A stretch of 64,000 bases of DNA from Epiperipatus broadwayi. Taxonomy: Eukaryota; Onychophora; Udeonychophora; Euonychophora; Peripatidae. The DNA lies in assembly GCA_028023455.1 (NCBI GenBank), contig JAQFVV010012396.1, forward strand, positions 10,208,085 to 10,272,084, written 5' to 3'. Position numbers and translations under genes: made by a program. Below the pieces are notes generated by a model. It had not been told where the DNA came from. It saw only the letters and a program-made list of their open reading frames with translations, and made no database searches. Position 1 is the stretch's first letter. Each line of letters starts with the position of its first letter. Below, in pieces: positions 10,931 through 23,079 of this stretch.

Positions 10931-11996
10931 ATGTTTGAAAGAAAATTGTTTTTATGGCAAACTTAAATAAATTTAAAATTTTGTTTTTAAAACTGGTAAT
11001 ACCATAATAGTTACTTTGGTAATGGTAATTTTTATTATTTTTAGAAATCCATAATTTCTGGTAAAAAATTACTGAATTTCGAGTCCTGGTATTTACATAT
11101 TAGACCTGCTGTGATGAAAATCGATGCCACAAACAAATGTCTAAATAAAGACTGAATTAAACACATTTACAATGTTGTAAAAAAGAAAAATAATTAATTT
11201 TTTACTTGAATATTAAATAATATTTCATTCAGGAGAAAGTTGTTACTCAAAATGTTGGTTTTGCTGCTAATTTTACAATTTAAAGTGTGGGAGATGTCAG
11301 AAAGAATTTGAGAATAACTAATCAATTATTTGGCAAAAGTAAGATATACATGTGATTTATTGTCCAGCTTTAATTCCTGCTGAGTGAATTTTTTGAATGA
11401 CTTTTTTATCCAAAGAAATGATTAAAATTTGAGAACTGCCTGCTACCAAGGACAATTCAGTCCACCACTTTCAAATGAAAGTCATAGACTGGAACAACTA
11501 TTTGCAAGGAGTTTGTACATGTAGCATATTATTACAAAAAAAAGTGCAAAATCATACAACCCTGATGACTTGTGAGCTGCAGGGATATGAACATTTTTAT
11601 GTAAATCATAACTATGCTTTAATTTGCTTTTTGCAGGACATAAAAAACTTCAGTTCACACCAGTGATTTTGTAAGAAATAATCTTTTGCTTTTCTTTTTT
11701 ATTGGAATAAATATATATTATTAAAAGTTTAGTTATTACATAATATATCTTGTAAAAAACATAATTATGTGTTCATTTATTTCCAATAAGTAAAGTTATA
11801 GGTCACCATTTGCCATAATTGATGGATTAAGTTTGTCAGAAGATCTGGTGCAGATAATTACTTATGAGAACACAATATCACCAGACTAATACATTGAAGC
11901 GATATATATGCACTTCATGTATATAATTTTAAAAATTCATTAGCAATTTGTAAACAAAAACTATTACAATATTTTTATTAGATTGGAAAACATATA
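10931..11996. other. AT-rich non-coding stretch
   Basis: No supported gene. It holds a 27-bp motif (11088-11114) that recurs inverted at 18144-18170; see findings. The short open frame at 11475-11666 has no recognisable features. Confidence 0.4.
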
Positions 11997-12108
11997 TAGA
12001 TAAATTATTTTTTTTGCCTTGATAATGGCGGTTGCTAGTCCGTCGAAATATCGGATTGTAATGCAAAATAATACATGGTTTATTCCCAAAAATAACAATT
12101 TATCTACA
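11997..12108 (+). repeat. Hairpin-flanked Penelope-like 3' tail with hammerhead-like core
   Basis: A GC-richer segment (12015-12062) contains TTGATAA, then GGCGG...CCGTC able to form a 5-bp stem, then GAAATATC. This order resembles a degenerate hammerhead core, and similar GTCGAAA.(C)GTCGG tails occur at the ends of some Penelope-like and other retroelements. The outer edges ATAGATAAATTATTTT and the complement of AAAATAACAATTTATCTAC form an inverted repeat. No Penelope coding sequence is nearby, so class assignment is weak. Confidence 0.3.
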
Positions 12109-12725
12109 TCATATAACTGTGAAAACATTAAATATTATATATATATGGGTTGCATGAATAAATATATTAGGCTTCATTAATTCTAAATTGATTTAAAGTA
12201 ATTTAAAACAAAATATTTTATTAATTAACAATTGTAATGTTATTTTATAATTAAGGGAGTAGAAATATTATTTTTATACAAATAAAATTCTAGATAATCA
12301 GACAGGCTAATTGGGAGATTAATATTGTATGTTGTTCAATCAAAATATTTTTTATTTTGTTATAATATCTTTTCAAAGCTAATTTTTGTAAAGTCTGTAA
12401 TTAGTCAGTACACAGTAATGTTTAGGACTAATCTACAACCAATGAATGGATATATGAAATTAAACCACAATGAAAATTGATAAGATAGCTCAGAGAACAA
12501 AAAATAGGGGTCTCCTAGAAAATCATTTTATTATCTTTTGATTCTTTATTACTATTTGTCCACTCATTCTGTTTTAATCATCAAAGTCAATGTTAAAAAT
12601 ATAGCAATCATCTGTTATGTCATGGAAGAGTAGAGAAACACACCATCTGCTCCAAGCTGGCCAAATGCAAATTTAAAACTATTGAAAAGTGCTGAGAAGT
12701 CATAAAATAATGTAGAATTATCCCA

Positions 12726-12998
12726 GTGAGCATTGTGCCCAAATTATATTTGAACTGTATGCTGTCTAACTTCAAAAGTGTCTATAGCTTTGGGAAAGAG
12801 ACTAGCCATCATTCAGCAAGAGAAACAGTCAGATGCTGGCTACTGAATAAAATAGAAATGTATATTAATGAAGACCATTGCAGCCATCAAGAACAATCTC
12901 ATAGAGCTTCAAGGACAGACATAGTTATATCTACTGTTCTGCAAAATGCATACAGGCACTTGAATTCAGAATATGAACTATTAATGATAAAAAGGTAA
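12726..12998 (+). pseudogene. Possible tyrosine-recombinase (DIRS/Crypton-like) relic
   Basis: A 90-codon open frame. The middle segment (SFGKETSHHSARETVRCWL, then a stretch with HQEQSHRASRTDIVISTVLQ) resembles the C-terminal catalytic part of retroelement/Crypton tyrosine recombinases, where a ...T...W... helix is followed by H.xR.A..S and an L..I... helix. The expected HSxR motif would be altered, and the terminal catalytic Tyr is not clearly placed. Upstream sequence shows no reverse transcriptase. It could be a chance ORF. Confidence 0.3.
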
Positions 12999-13119
12999 CT
13001 TGTATAACTTTAATTACATACTATTAAGATTTTATCTCACTAACATTAGATATTTAATCTCCTATATATGTATATTTCATTTTCATTGAAAATTTTGTAC
13101 AGATTGTTATGATTAATTT

Positions 13120-13120
<1 letters not shown>

Positions 13121-13160
<40 letters not shown>
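13121..13160 (+). repeat. (CA)n(TA)n microsatellite
   Basis: A compound dinucleotide tract of CA repeats running into TA repeats. Confidence 0.95.
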
Positions 13161-13161
<1 letters not shown>

Positions 13162-13576
13162 CATCATGGCGATGGGTGGCCAAATTTTATTAGCTGCATC
13201 TTGGTTCAGATAATGAAGTGGTGCATATCTGCATGCAGATATACTTGCTTCATGTTTACTTAAATTAATATATCTCCTATTGTATATATATATAATTTAT
13301 TTATTAATATCTGCTCGCATTAGTAATATGTGCATGTACAATCTTGCAACATTTTCTGAGTTAAAAGCTGATTGTTTAAATCATGCAATTTTATTTTAAG
13401 AAAAAGTATATCTCATTAAAAGTAGAATCAATTAAGAAAAAATGTTAAAATATTATATACAGTGGGAGAGAGGTAGGTAGCCATTAAGGAAGGGAGCATA
13501 CGTGCCATATTTCTCTATCTATACATACCATTGGCTGTAATAGTTACAGTTGAACACATTTAGACCCTTTAAGGTG

Positions 13577-13671
13577 TTAAATGAAAGTAAAATAGGCAAA
13601 ACTCTCCATACCATATGCGCAAGCATAAGAAATGGTGATCATGTGATGTTTAGTGGTTTAAATGAAAGTAA
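13577..13671 (+). mobile_element. Family P mini-element, copy B, with 14-bp target duplication
   Basis: Only 67 bp (13591-13657), yet it holds both family ends. The AGGCAAAACTCTCCATAC end is fused after a few bases to the GCATAAGAAATGGTGATC...TTTAGTGG end. The flanks are perfect 14-bp direct repeats TTAAATGAAAGTAA at 13577-13590 and 13658-13671. This shows that essentially all the arm and core sequence is dispensable or was lost. It therefore defines the minimal termini of the family. Confidence 0.85.
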
Positions 13672-13930
13672 GAAACAAAGATCAGGAAACCTATGTGATG
13701 GCACAAAGGACTGCAGAAGCAAAAACTAAGATGGAACAGCAATTAGAGAAATTAGATTGAAATCCATTAAGAAAACTCATGAGATACAACCACAGGCATA
13801 AAGTAATATATATAAACATGGAAAGGGGCATTGTATTATTTTTCTGCATTATTCTGCATTACTCTATTATTCGGCATGATTCTGATGACTATTTTAGTCT
13901 GATTCTTTGGTGTTTCTAATTAAATAAAAT

Positions 13931-14224
13931 ATGTACATATATAATAATATAGAAGTCTGTATCATGCTTAAAATTCTATTCAGTGCCTGCAAAGAAGAAA
14001 TTGAAATGTTAGAAGTACCTGCCACTATGAGTGAGTGCTTCTTCACAGTCATCAGTGGAATTGGCACCCTGGGAAGTTCCATCAAAAATGTAGAAGATCC
14101 ATCCATGTCTTACCATATCCATGCCAGTCTGAAGATCTTAAACTCACCTACCTATCTGTGCAGAAATTCTGATGTCATCATTTCATTGCCAGTACAAATG
14201 CTTTCATTTTATTCCAAGTTGTAA
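13931..14224 (+). other. Unrecognised open stretch
   Basis: 97 codons with more balanced composition than its surroundings (segment CKEEIEMLEVPATMSECF, later ILNSPTYLCRNSDVIISLP). I do not recognise a domain, signal peptide or membrane segment. An open frame of 70 codons overlaps on the other strand, so coding status is uncertain. It may be an exon or repeat-derived. Confidence 0.15.
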
Positions 14225-15290
14225 CTGTAACTCAATTTTATTTAATATATCTTATTAACTAGTCTTAACCTCATAAATTTTCTATATCGTATTTATTAAT
14301 GTTAAATCTGCTGGCTTAATTATTTAAACAAATTAGAAACCTATATTTGTTATTTTTTATTTATGTAAATTATCTTGAATGATGGAGGGAGTTAAATTTT
14401 AATCTCTTAAATGTGTTTACGCTTCTCTGCTCTCAAAATCCCAAGAGATGGAGCAAGCCGAGAAGATGCCAAATCGAAAACTCTTAAATTTTAAAAGTAA
14501 TAATAAGACATATAAATTGTTTTTCTTACTTTTGCCTTATTCCCCCAATCATGTCAAGGAAAGTTATTTTAATTCTTAGAATTATGTACAGAATTAATGA
14601 AGGGTGGCGAGTGTATTTTTATTCAATTAAGTTATAAATTATTTTGTTGTTTATTGCATTGCTCTATATATGTAACCTAAGTGTTAGAAAATAATTTTAT
14701 TAAAGATATTCGTAATAAAATAATATATTAATTTAGTTTAAATTGTTACTTCATGTACTGCTAAATTAATAATCCTTTTTAATAAAAAATGATTCTATGT
14801 AATGAAGCTTCTGTAAATGCAGTAATGTCTATAATTCAATATTTTATTATGTGAGAACTCACATTCCTAAAGTTGTCTAAATGTATTTTGCATTGATTCT
14901 TGATGCAATATAATATCCATGTAAATTAAAAACTGCAATCCATGTATAAGTTATGTAAGTAATAATGGATTGCACTATCATCTTATTTCATGAGTAAATA
15001 ATTCCCCCAAGACTTAAATATTGTTTGAGAGATTTCAAATTTCAGAGTATTAAAATAGTTATTGTGAACGGGTTAATTATAAAATGAATTATACATAGTT
15101 CCCTAGGGATTCTCATGGTTTATATATAAAATAAGTTTCATAATGTTTATTTGTGTATGTGGAAGGCTTAATAATTTGTTTATTTTTTATATATATTTGC
15201 GTTCCTACCTCTATATATGTGTGGCAATGGTTGTATTATTATTATTCAACTTTGTCATGTATTCTCTGTATGGTTCATAAATCATATGGT
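14225..15290. other. AT-rich non-coding stretch
   Basis: Nothing recognisable beyond A/T-rich simple sequence. Confidence 0.4.
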
Positions 15291-15294
15291 CAAA

Positions 15295-15660
15295 CTGCAT
15301 GAGGCAGACCAGATGCTGTGTGCCTGGATTCGTAATCCATACATTAGCATGGTCTAGGTTCCACAGGAGCTGGGGATTCCTTACGCCCCAAATCCTAGAT
15401 TTAGCACATCTTCACTCTCTCCACTGGAATGCACCCTTGTTTAGAAACAGATGCACCTCTGTGGCCAGGGACATCCACTCTTCGTGGTGAACCATACCAT
15501 CAGATCGCTAAGTCGATCATCTTCATTTTATGTATCATTAACCCCACTTACATAGATAGTACTGCAATTTCCAAGTAATGTTTGCCTTTAGCCTTTGCCT
15601 ATGGCTCATTAGCAACCGTGGGTGACCTAAGCTCAAACCCGTACATAAGTTGTCCCATTA
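15295..15660. repeat. GC-richer unclassified block
   Basis: About 365 bp of markedly higher GC than its flanks. On the minus strand it ends with GGATTACGAATCC, which resembles a pol III B box. The composition and sharp edges suggest an inserted short element, but no other copy was recognised in this window. The short plus-strand ORF within it (63 codons) has no recognisable domain. Confidence 0.35.
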
Positions 15661-16054
15661 AAAAAATATGTTATTAACTGTTCAAACCTAGAATGGGCTG
15701 ATAGATTATATTTTCATTAAACTATATAGAGCACACACCATTATTGTAAGCCATCACTACCATCTATAATGCTTTGTAAAAGCCAGTAGATGATTCAAAC
15801 CTAATATTTGTAAAATACTCTCTCTATTATTTTAATTTTATAATAAAACATATTATTCTTGTTAATTAAGTGTACATCTTTATTGCAAGTTGAACTATTA
15901 ATTAAGTGTTATAAAGATATCATTAAGTCATTTAATTACGGAACAAGCACACCCACAGTTTTGTATCTTAGTGATATAATATTAGCTCTTTAACATTATA
16001 GAAATGATTAAACCCCCAAATCATACCAACAATGGTAATATAAATAAATTAATG

Positions 16055-16290
16055 TAAGTCTTAAAGTGCTAGCATGGTATAATGTAAATTATGGAGAACC
16101 CTGATAGAGAGTCCATGTTCGAACCCTGAGCTATGTCGCACTATATGAAGGGAAGCTGTGTGACATCAAGGATGTTAATTAGGTGGTTGAGGCTAGGAAG
16201 CCTAGGTAGAGGTTTGAACTAGGGGACGTGAGGATAACCCTGTGTCTACTGGTTGAGGGTCCCTGCTTGATCTCTTGGTCTTATTGACTG
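16055..16290 (+). repeat. tRNA-like SINE relic (second group)
   Basis: An A-box-like TAGCATGGTATAATG and, about 50 bp on, a B-box-like TGTTCGAACCC, followed by a GC-richer tail of about 170 bp. The organisation (A box, B box, unrelated body) resembles the elements at 25780 and 27028 more than the GTGGCCTAG SINE. Target duplications were not found. Confidence 0.45.
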
Positions 16291-17190
16291 ATTATACAAT
16301 CTTGACCATTACAATAGCATAACATAAAAAAGTATTTATAATAAAACAACTAGTCAATTATTGCCAACTCTCACTTGCTGAAAGTTTCTTTGGTATTATT
16401 TTATTTATTTATTTTAAAACAAGAGTTAATAATGATCATTTCCACTAGCCTGCAAGGTATTAAGAGTTAGAATAACAATTTAACCATTAATGTCAATAAT
16501 GTGGATTAATGACCTCTGGATGGAATAAAAGGCTGCATAGACAAATTTAAATAAAGACCCATGCCAACATCACTACCAGAACATCTCAAAATCACTATTT
16601 ATATAGGAGAGCAAACAATATTGAAAACAAATCCATATTCTTTGAGCACCAAAAACAACAGGACATGTGTTCAAACCCACTTTGGTAAGGGCACTGTGCT
16701 TTGTAAAGGAGGCATGTTTTATTGCAAATAACAACTATGCAATAAACTGAAAAGAATCATGTTTTGCAATCTCCAAAAAATGGTCAATATGAAAGAAAAC
16801 TTTGAATAAATTTTGCACAAATTACTGCCAAGCTTCGCTTAAAATCTCAATGTAAGCTGACACTCCCAAGATAGGCTATGAATATGGAAACCTAAGTTCT
16901 TCAAAAGTCACATGATCACCAAAAGTGCTCAGCCTTATAATTCTTTTCTAATAATACTAAGCTTCACTTTTTTTCATAAAGCACAATTAAAAGTTACCAT
17001 TCAAAGGTGAAGTAAAAACAAAGAGTTTATTTCGATAAAGAAAGATTGTTTTTCATAGTTATAAAAGTTTAGTTTTAAGTAAAATACCCTCACAGGTTTG
17101 GGATAAGCAGGCATGGAAAAGCATATTTATAAGTGTTAAATTTTCTTGAGTTAATGTACTACTATTTCTGGCTGTTTTGTATATATAAAG
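16291..17190. other. AT-rich non-coding stretch
   Basis: No supported gene. A GTGTTCAAACCCAC motif near 16669 resembles a B box, but no matching A box was seen. Confidence 0.35.
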
Positions 17191-17194
17191 TTTT

Positions 17195-17420
17195 TATTGT
17201 CCAGAAATGAGTGTGATGCAGATACTTCCCCTGCCACTCACACTCAGCCTCTTAGTCTGAGTGGTATTTATTTTGTAGACACACATTCCTACCATATGTT
17301 TTATATATTCTTTGATTGTTCATAAATAAGTGTAAAGCATATGTTGTTCCTGCTGCTTACACTTGTTGTATTATTATTATTTACCAGATAGATGCCCATT
17401 CCTATCATTTAGTTCTTAAG
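17195..17420. repeat. Two diverged hairpin-containing tandem units
   Basis: Unit 1 has GAGTGTG...CACACTC (17209-17245) and unit 2 has AAGTGTAA...TTACACTT (17328-17365). Each forms a short hairpin around a CTTCCCCTGCC / GTTCCTGCTGC loop. Each is followed by a similar segment ending ATTCCTA(C/T)CAT. Spacing is about 120 bp. The hairpin arms change together (GAGTGTG/CACACTC against AAGTGTAA/TTACACTT). Confidence 0.55.
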
Positions 17421-18824
17421 TCTCGGTCACTAATGACAGGTAGATATATAATTCCTATCTGGCTATTTATGTGATTATTATTAAAACAGATGTTAAAGAG
17501 CATCTGGCTCATGTAATATTTTGCTTCCCTTAATCGAATTGCTTAGTATTAGTTTTCCCAGCACTACAGCCTGAAAGGATTTATGTTAGTCTAGTTCTTC
17601 TAAATAATATAGTTTATATAAATGATTTTTCCTAAAGCTTGTGAGATTAATAATTCTTAAAACTGGGTTGTGATAATAAATATTAATAGTTACAGTTAGC
17701 CTATGCAGTGAGTTTGTATCTGTCCAGGGACAATTAAGATGCATAGTGATGTATATTGTCCATGCATAAGGAAGCAATAAATATCTAGTCATATGAATTT
17801 GTTTTAGACTAGTTAAAGCAGTTAAATAAAATCCTATTACTGAATTTAAAACCCAAGTTAAAGACCAGTGCCCAAAGGGTTGTCATTTCTATTAAAATTT
17901 GTTTGATGGGTATGTATATACATGAATAAAATCTTAATTTCTAATTATTCTAGCATTTATCTTTTATTGCAATCAATAATGGTAATTAAAATATGATAAG
18001 AATTTCTTGCATCTAACTAAGTTTAGCGGGATATAAAAAGTTGTTGATCATGTGATGTCAGATTGTGGTGCTGCATGTAGATTATCCTGGAGTGATTTGT
18101 ATGTTAGCTGTGAATTTTTGACTGTTACAATATATGGGACATTTCACAGCAGGTCTAATATATAAATACCTTCAAATTTTCTTTTTCAGACAGAAACTTC
18201 ATTTTTATGTTTGTCCTCATAAATTTATAATTTCAGTATTCACCTTTACTGAGAAATATTTTTATTGATGTTTTAATGTGTACAGTATTTAAATTCTCTC
18301 AAACATATATAAAACAATATATATTAATACATGTTAAAAATGTCTTTCACTGTATGTATAAATGATTGCTACTATCCTTCATGGATTATATCTGTGCAAA
18401 AGCAAGGAATCAAATGCCTTTCATATTAGGTCTAACTGCATTTATAAATTTGCAAATAAATTTTAGTCAAACTTTTATTATTATTATCATTTCATCAATA
18501 TATACATAACATAATTGCAAATTTTTCTCCTCAACTTGAAATAACTAAAAAAATCTCACTTTACTTCCATTTCGATCTAAAAAAAAAAAAAGAGGGGAGG
18601 GGTTAGCAAATTGTTTTATTTATCATTTTTAATGGTGTTTTTTAAAGAAAGGAAATTCCTCTCCATCCAAACTAAATTATAAGCAAAACATATATATTAA
18701 GAGTTATATGTATATAGATTTGTATTGAAAATATCAATATATAATCATATGCATTACATAGTTTGCTGTATCTTAATGGAGCATTATTTTTCTTGCAATT
18801 ATTTTTTTTACAATTAATTAAAAT
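17421..18824. other. AT-rich non-coding stretch
   Basis: No supported gene; the short open frames are A/T-biased. It contains the inverted partner (18144-18170) of the 27-bp motif at 11088. Confidence 0.4.
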
Positions 18825-18914
18825 GCGTTGGTGGCCTAGTGGTTAGCATAGCTGCCTTCCAAGCAGCCAGCCCGGGTTCGCTTTCCGGTCATTTGACATA
18901 TGAAAAAAAAAAAA
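18825..18914 (+). repeat. tRNA-Gly(UCC)-related SINE
   Basis: Best-preserved copy of the main SINE family. The 5' part follows tRNA-Gly: GCGTTGGTGGCCTAGTGG, anticodon stem-loop CTGCCTTCCAAGCAG (anticodon TCC), then CCCGGGTTCG as B box and a TTTCCGGTCA acceptor side. A short unrelated tail TTTGACATATG leads into poly(A). It cannot be a working tRNA because the acceptor stem does not close properly and the body runs on. Related copies lie at 9392, 24706, 25275 and 50775. Confidence 0.85.
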
Positions 18915-21720
18915 GTCACCAATAGTAGAAATTTGTTGTTAAAAATTTATGTACACTGTATATTCAAGAAATTCATATTATTTTTCTATCTAATTTTTCA
19001 AAAATCCTTTTCATTTTCCCACTATTTTATTCTTAATTTTTCAATCCCATATTTTTTTTTGTATTATAATCTTTTCCTTTATTATTATCTTTCACAATTT
19101 CATCAATTTTCTATCTTTTATTTTCCACATCCATATAAAATACCAGTCAAATCCAAAGTTTTATTTATTACTAGTCCCTTTGTTTTCAGATTTTCTTTCT
19201 CTGCTGTTATCGTAAATATCTTCAGTTTTAATATTGATTTTTTGTTATTTTGTTGATGCTTTTTTTCCATTCACACTCCTATTGTTCATGCAAATTTTCA
19301 TGTAAGTGTAATGAGATCTAGTTCCTGTTTAATGCTTTTGCATATTTTAATACATGTCTTAACCATGATTAATGTACTTTTTATATAACAAATTATGAAC
19401 TAATATTTATATTCTTAGCATTTATGGAGAAGTTGAAACTGTCAGATATTTTGAAAATGTGATATAATAAAGCATTTGCATTTATATGTACAAATGTTAT
19501 TGTTTATATATATGTTTTATTATTATCAAATTCATATTGCAATGACTTATTCTCATTTTAAATTTTCAATATAATGGAAGCTTAAAAAAACAATGAGGCG
19601 ACTTTAACTAATGAATATTTCAGTTCATCTACTCTATTTTAATTTTTTCAAGAATACATTAATGATAAGCAAGCAATTCTTTCCAATTCAATTTTCTTTA
19701 CAGTTAGTCATTTTGTTCATCATAATCATTATTATCTGCTTTCTTTATAATCTATATATTATACTCTTTTTCTCAAAATATCAATAACCTCCACCCTCAC
19801 TTTAATATATATATAAAGTCGTAATAGACTCGAATAATTCATCAACTTTAAATAATTTTGCTATTAGTCATATTATTTTCTAACTCTCCCGAGGGGGTTC
19901 AACGATGATTTCAGACCAAAACACGTGATCGTTTCAATTTCATTGTTTTTAACTTAAGAGAAAAAAACTATTAACTTTCGTTCCAGAGAAAAGCGAAGAG
20001 GAAGAATCCAGTTTTAACATTAAATAATAAATACAGTAAATCGATAATATTTGAAGACTATAATGAAAAATATAGTTTTTATATTAAAAATTAAGATGCA
20101 AAATCAAACCAATAAATATTTAATTAAAATGCATTATCTATAAAAGATTTTTAAGCAAAAAAACAATTACTATTCTTTATTATAATGAAATTTGTGTTTA
20201 TAAAATTACAAAAGATATGCATTCTGTACGATTATATATGTTTGTAATCCAAGTAGCCATATTTCACTATGTAGATACATATGTAAAGACTATACAGATA
20301 AATGATAAAATAGCTTTTAAATAGCCTTCTATAGGATAAAAGCCTTTTCAACAATTTCTCCAGAAATAGTGAAGGAGAAGCTAATAAATACTAGGCTTAC
20401 AAAATGATATATGCATTTCCCCATCCTTTTAGCTAGATACCCATTAACTGATCAGTTTTGGATATTTAGTTGGGTTATCTATTAACCAATAATTTGAAAG
20501 AAAAATTCTAAACTTAATGCAAAAAATTTCAAGTTTATTTAGTCTAGATTCAAAGCCAGTTCATAGATAGGGCAGACAGATATATTACCATTATCCTACA
20601 ATGTGAAATGGCTTAAATGAAACCACAATGCCCTCCTCCCCCCCAGTATCTCATTTTAATAAAAGCAATTTCATTAATTGATTAGTTATGAGCATTTAAA
20701 TGTATATATAAAAAACTAATTTATACCTCTTTCAGTCTCATAGTACATTCCAAAAGTAGATATTTTATGTTCTTCCATCTTTACATAGTCAAAATTCCCA
20801 TCATAAATTTTTATTTTCCTTGTCATTTATTAAAGCTTTTTTTAAAAAAAATCTCCATATCTTTTTCAACTCTACTTCTTTTCTATCTTACTTTTTTCCC
20901 CACTCATAATAATTATGGACTTGTAACTACATTCTGCAAACACTTATCCCATTACTTATGTAAATACTTAGAATCAATTTTTCTGTTAACTCTACATATT
21001 CCAAAATCTTTGCTCTTATCATAATTCAATTAAATAACACCAAATTACTCTCCATAGAATTAAAATGAAGTATGCCATTTATGGTATGAAAATACAATGA
21101 TGCACAGTTACTCAATAGCATAAATTTGGATATGAAGTTTAAAGACCAAATTTCTAGATGAGTCTTTATATATTATATTCTGAGATCATTGTATTAGATG
21201 TAATATATACAGGTTTTGCATATCTGATTACACTTCTCATCTTATATTAAAACATTGAATTCTACATTTCCTGCTCTAACAATATTTATATAAAAGATCT
21301 CTAGGGCTCAAGAGAATGATGTATAAGATAATTGTAGGGGCCAGATGTCAGGGAGGAAGGTGACAAAATCTGATGTGTAAATTAGATGAAAGATACATAT
21401 ATAGTGAATGTATCATACAGGATCAAATAAGTTTTTTTTAAAAATATATAATATTACAGAAGAAATAAGTGTCAAATTTTATTTTATTATTGATAAAATA
21501 AATATACAATTGATACATAAGAGAGCTACATAAATTTATTGATATTGTCATCCATTGAACAGTATATCCATTTTTATGTGTCAATGCTGACTTGCATGAT
21601 TTCTTTGATGCCAAAAATTTCTGATAGCACTTCACCCTATATTGAGTTTATATAGACATGTCTGACTTTTGGAGTATGCACAGAATCTTTTTTAAGTAAT
21701 GACTCTGCATTAGTACACTA
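18915..21720. other. AT-rich non-coding stretch
   Basis: Long pyrimidine-biased open frames (18900-19256 and 20767-21024) are low-complexity Phe/Leu/Ser/Ile readings of T-rich DNA and are not called genes. No other repeat was recognised. Confidence 0.45.
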
Positions 21721-21965
21721 TTGGAATATGGTTGTGGCAGAAGTATCACAATAAAATCAATTTACTGTAAGGTATATAGAATTTTGCATACTCTTTCTGA
21801 TAAAGGAGAAAGAGCATTCACTTTTTTATCTCTAATACAATGTGTTTTATGGTCAGCAATGAATCAGGAACAATTGACTGATTTGTCCCAGCTATCTATA
21901 GTACTTGATTTGCCAAATTCATGAATTATGAAAACATAATCAAAGAATTTGATAATACAATGGAT
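21721..21965 (+). pseudogene. hAT transposase dimerisation-domain relic (ZMYM/TTF-type)
   Basis: The open frame reads YRILHTLSDKGERAF and then LSLIQCVLWSAMNQEQLTDL, ending LSIVLDLPNS. This matches the pattern of hAT C-termini (YRILLT.PV..ASAERSFS.LK.IK..LRSTM.QERL..L..LSIE). A +/-1 frame change near 21920 is needed to continue into FMNYENIIKEFDN, which also fits the family (INFENIIDDFA). The upstream catalytic region is not readable. It is a different hAT lineage from the 0.8-2.2 kb and 38 kb relics. Confidence 0.6.
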
Positions 21966-23070
21966 AATTATTTAGTTATCATTCATAAAGTAGTCCTTAA
22001 GTTTACAATTTTTCTTTATTGCATTGGTTAATGCAGTTTTCTTTGATTCGTGACATTTTTGTTAGTATTCATCACATAAACAAATATTTTTATTTTTGGC
22101 AAAGTTTAATTCATTAATTAAAATTAGTTGTTAAGTGTGATTTATAGATATTTTTTAACAAATTATTTAATAAATGTATGCATGCTATTTTTATGTATTC
22201 ATACTATTTATTTCTATACACTTTCAAAATATAAGGCATCCTGAACTTCTAAGTGAATAGGATTCCAATTATTTCTCTTAGAAGCCCTAGAAAACCTATA
22301 TTTTCCTTATCCTGTTTCTATTTTTTTCTTGAAATCTTCTTTTAATTCTGTTTATAATTCTTAATATTTTTATTGCTGGTATCTATATTGGGAAGCAACA
22401 TTTGTGATTGTTGATCAGTTATGTCAATAGCTAAATAATCAAATTCAAATTATGAGAGAAAACACTCAAACTCTTAAATACTATGACAAATTTATCAGGA
22501 TTAATGAGATTATTCAAATGATTGCCAACTTGATGGCACTCCAAATAATTGTAATAATTTTGCAGAAGCGAATTAACTTTGTACAAACTATTTCAAAATA
22601 TAAGGTTATTAACATTACGCATGGTAACATACAACATATAGCAAACAAAAACACATACACATTATAACACTGAAATCATTGTTAGTACATAAAAATTATA
22701 CATAACAAATTGTGTTATTAATATACTACGGAACTATGCCTTACAACACCATAAAAAAGTACATTTAATTAACACAAATCAGCTTCATAAAAATAAGATT
22801 CAAGCGTATTTTGATTTGTAGTTAGTGTTATTGGGGCTTAGCATAGGAAATGGAGGTTTTCTGAAACTAGTTCTGTGAGACTTATATTATTATAATTCAC
22901 AATTTTATTACTATACATATTACATCTTGGTTAAATAATTATCTAATAGAAAGTGTTTGAACACTTATTTTTGGAGTAAAGGATATTGAAAGAGAATCAA
23001 GTTAAATTGTATGGAGATTGAAATAAATTTAATGAGAAAGATAATGAAAAAGATAGATATTTTGATTTTT
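21966..23070. other. AT-rich non-coding stretch
   Basis: No supported gene or recognisable repeat. Confidence 0.4.
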
Positions 23071-23079
23071 TTGCTTAGG

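Noticed and set aside
18825-18900. Functional tRNA-Gly gene
   Set aside because: Acceptor stem is not closed, the D-arm region is altered, and the sequence continues into a SINE tail and poly(A) shared with other copies.
18900-19256. 118-codon plus-strand ORF
   Set aside because: Composition is almost all Phe, Leu, Ser, Ile and Tyr from T-rich DNA immediately after a SINE poly(A) tail; no domain pattern.
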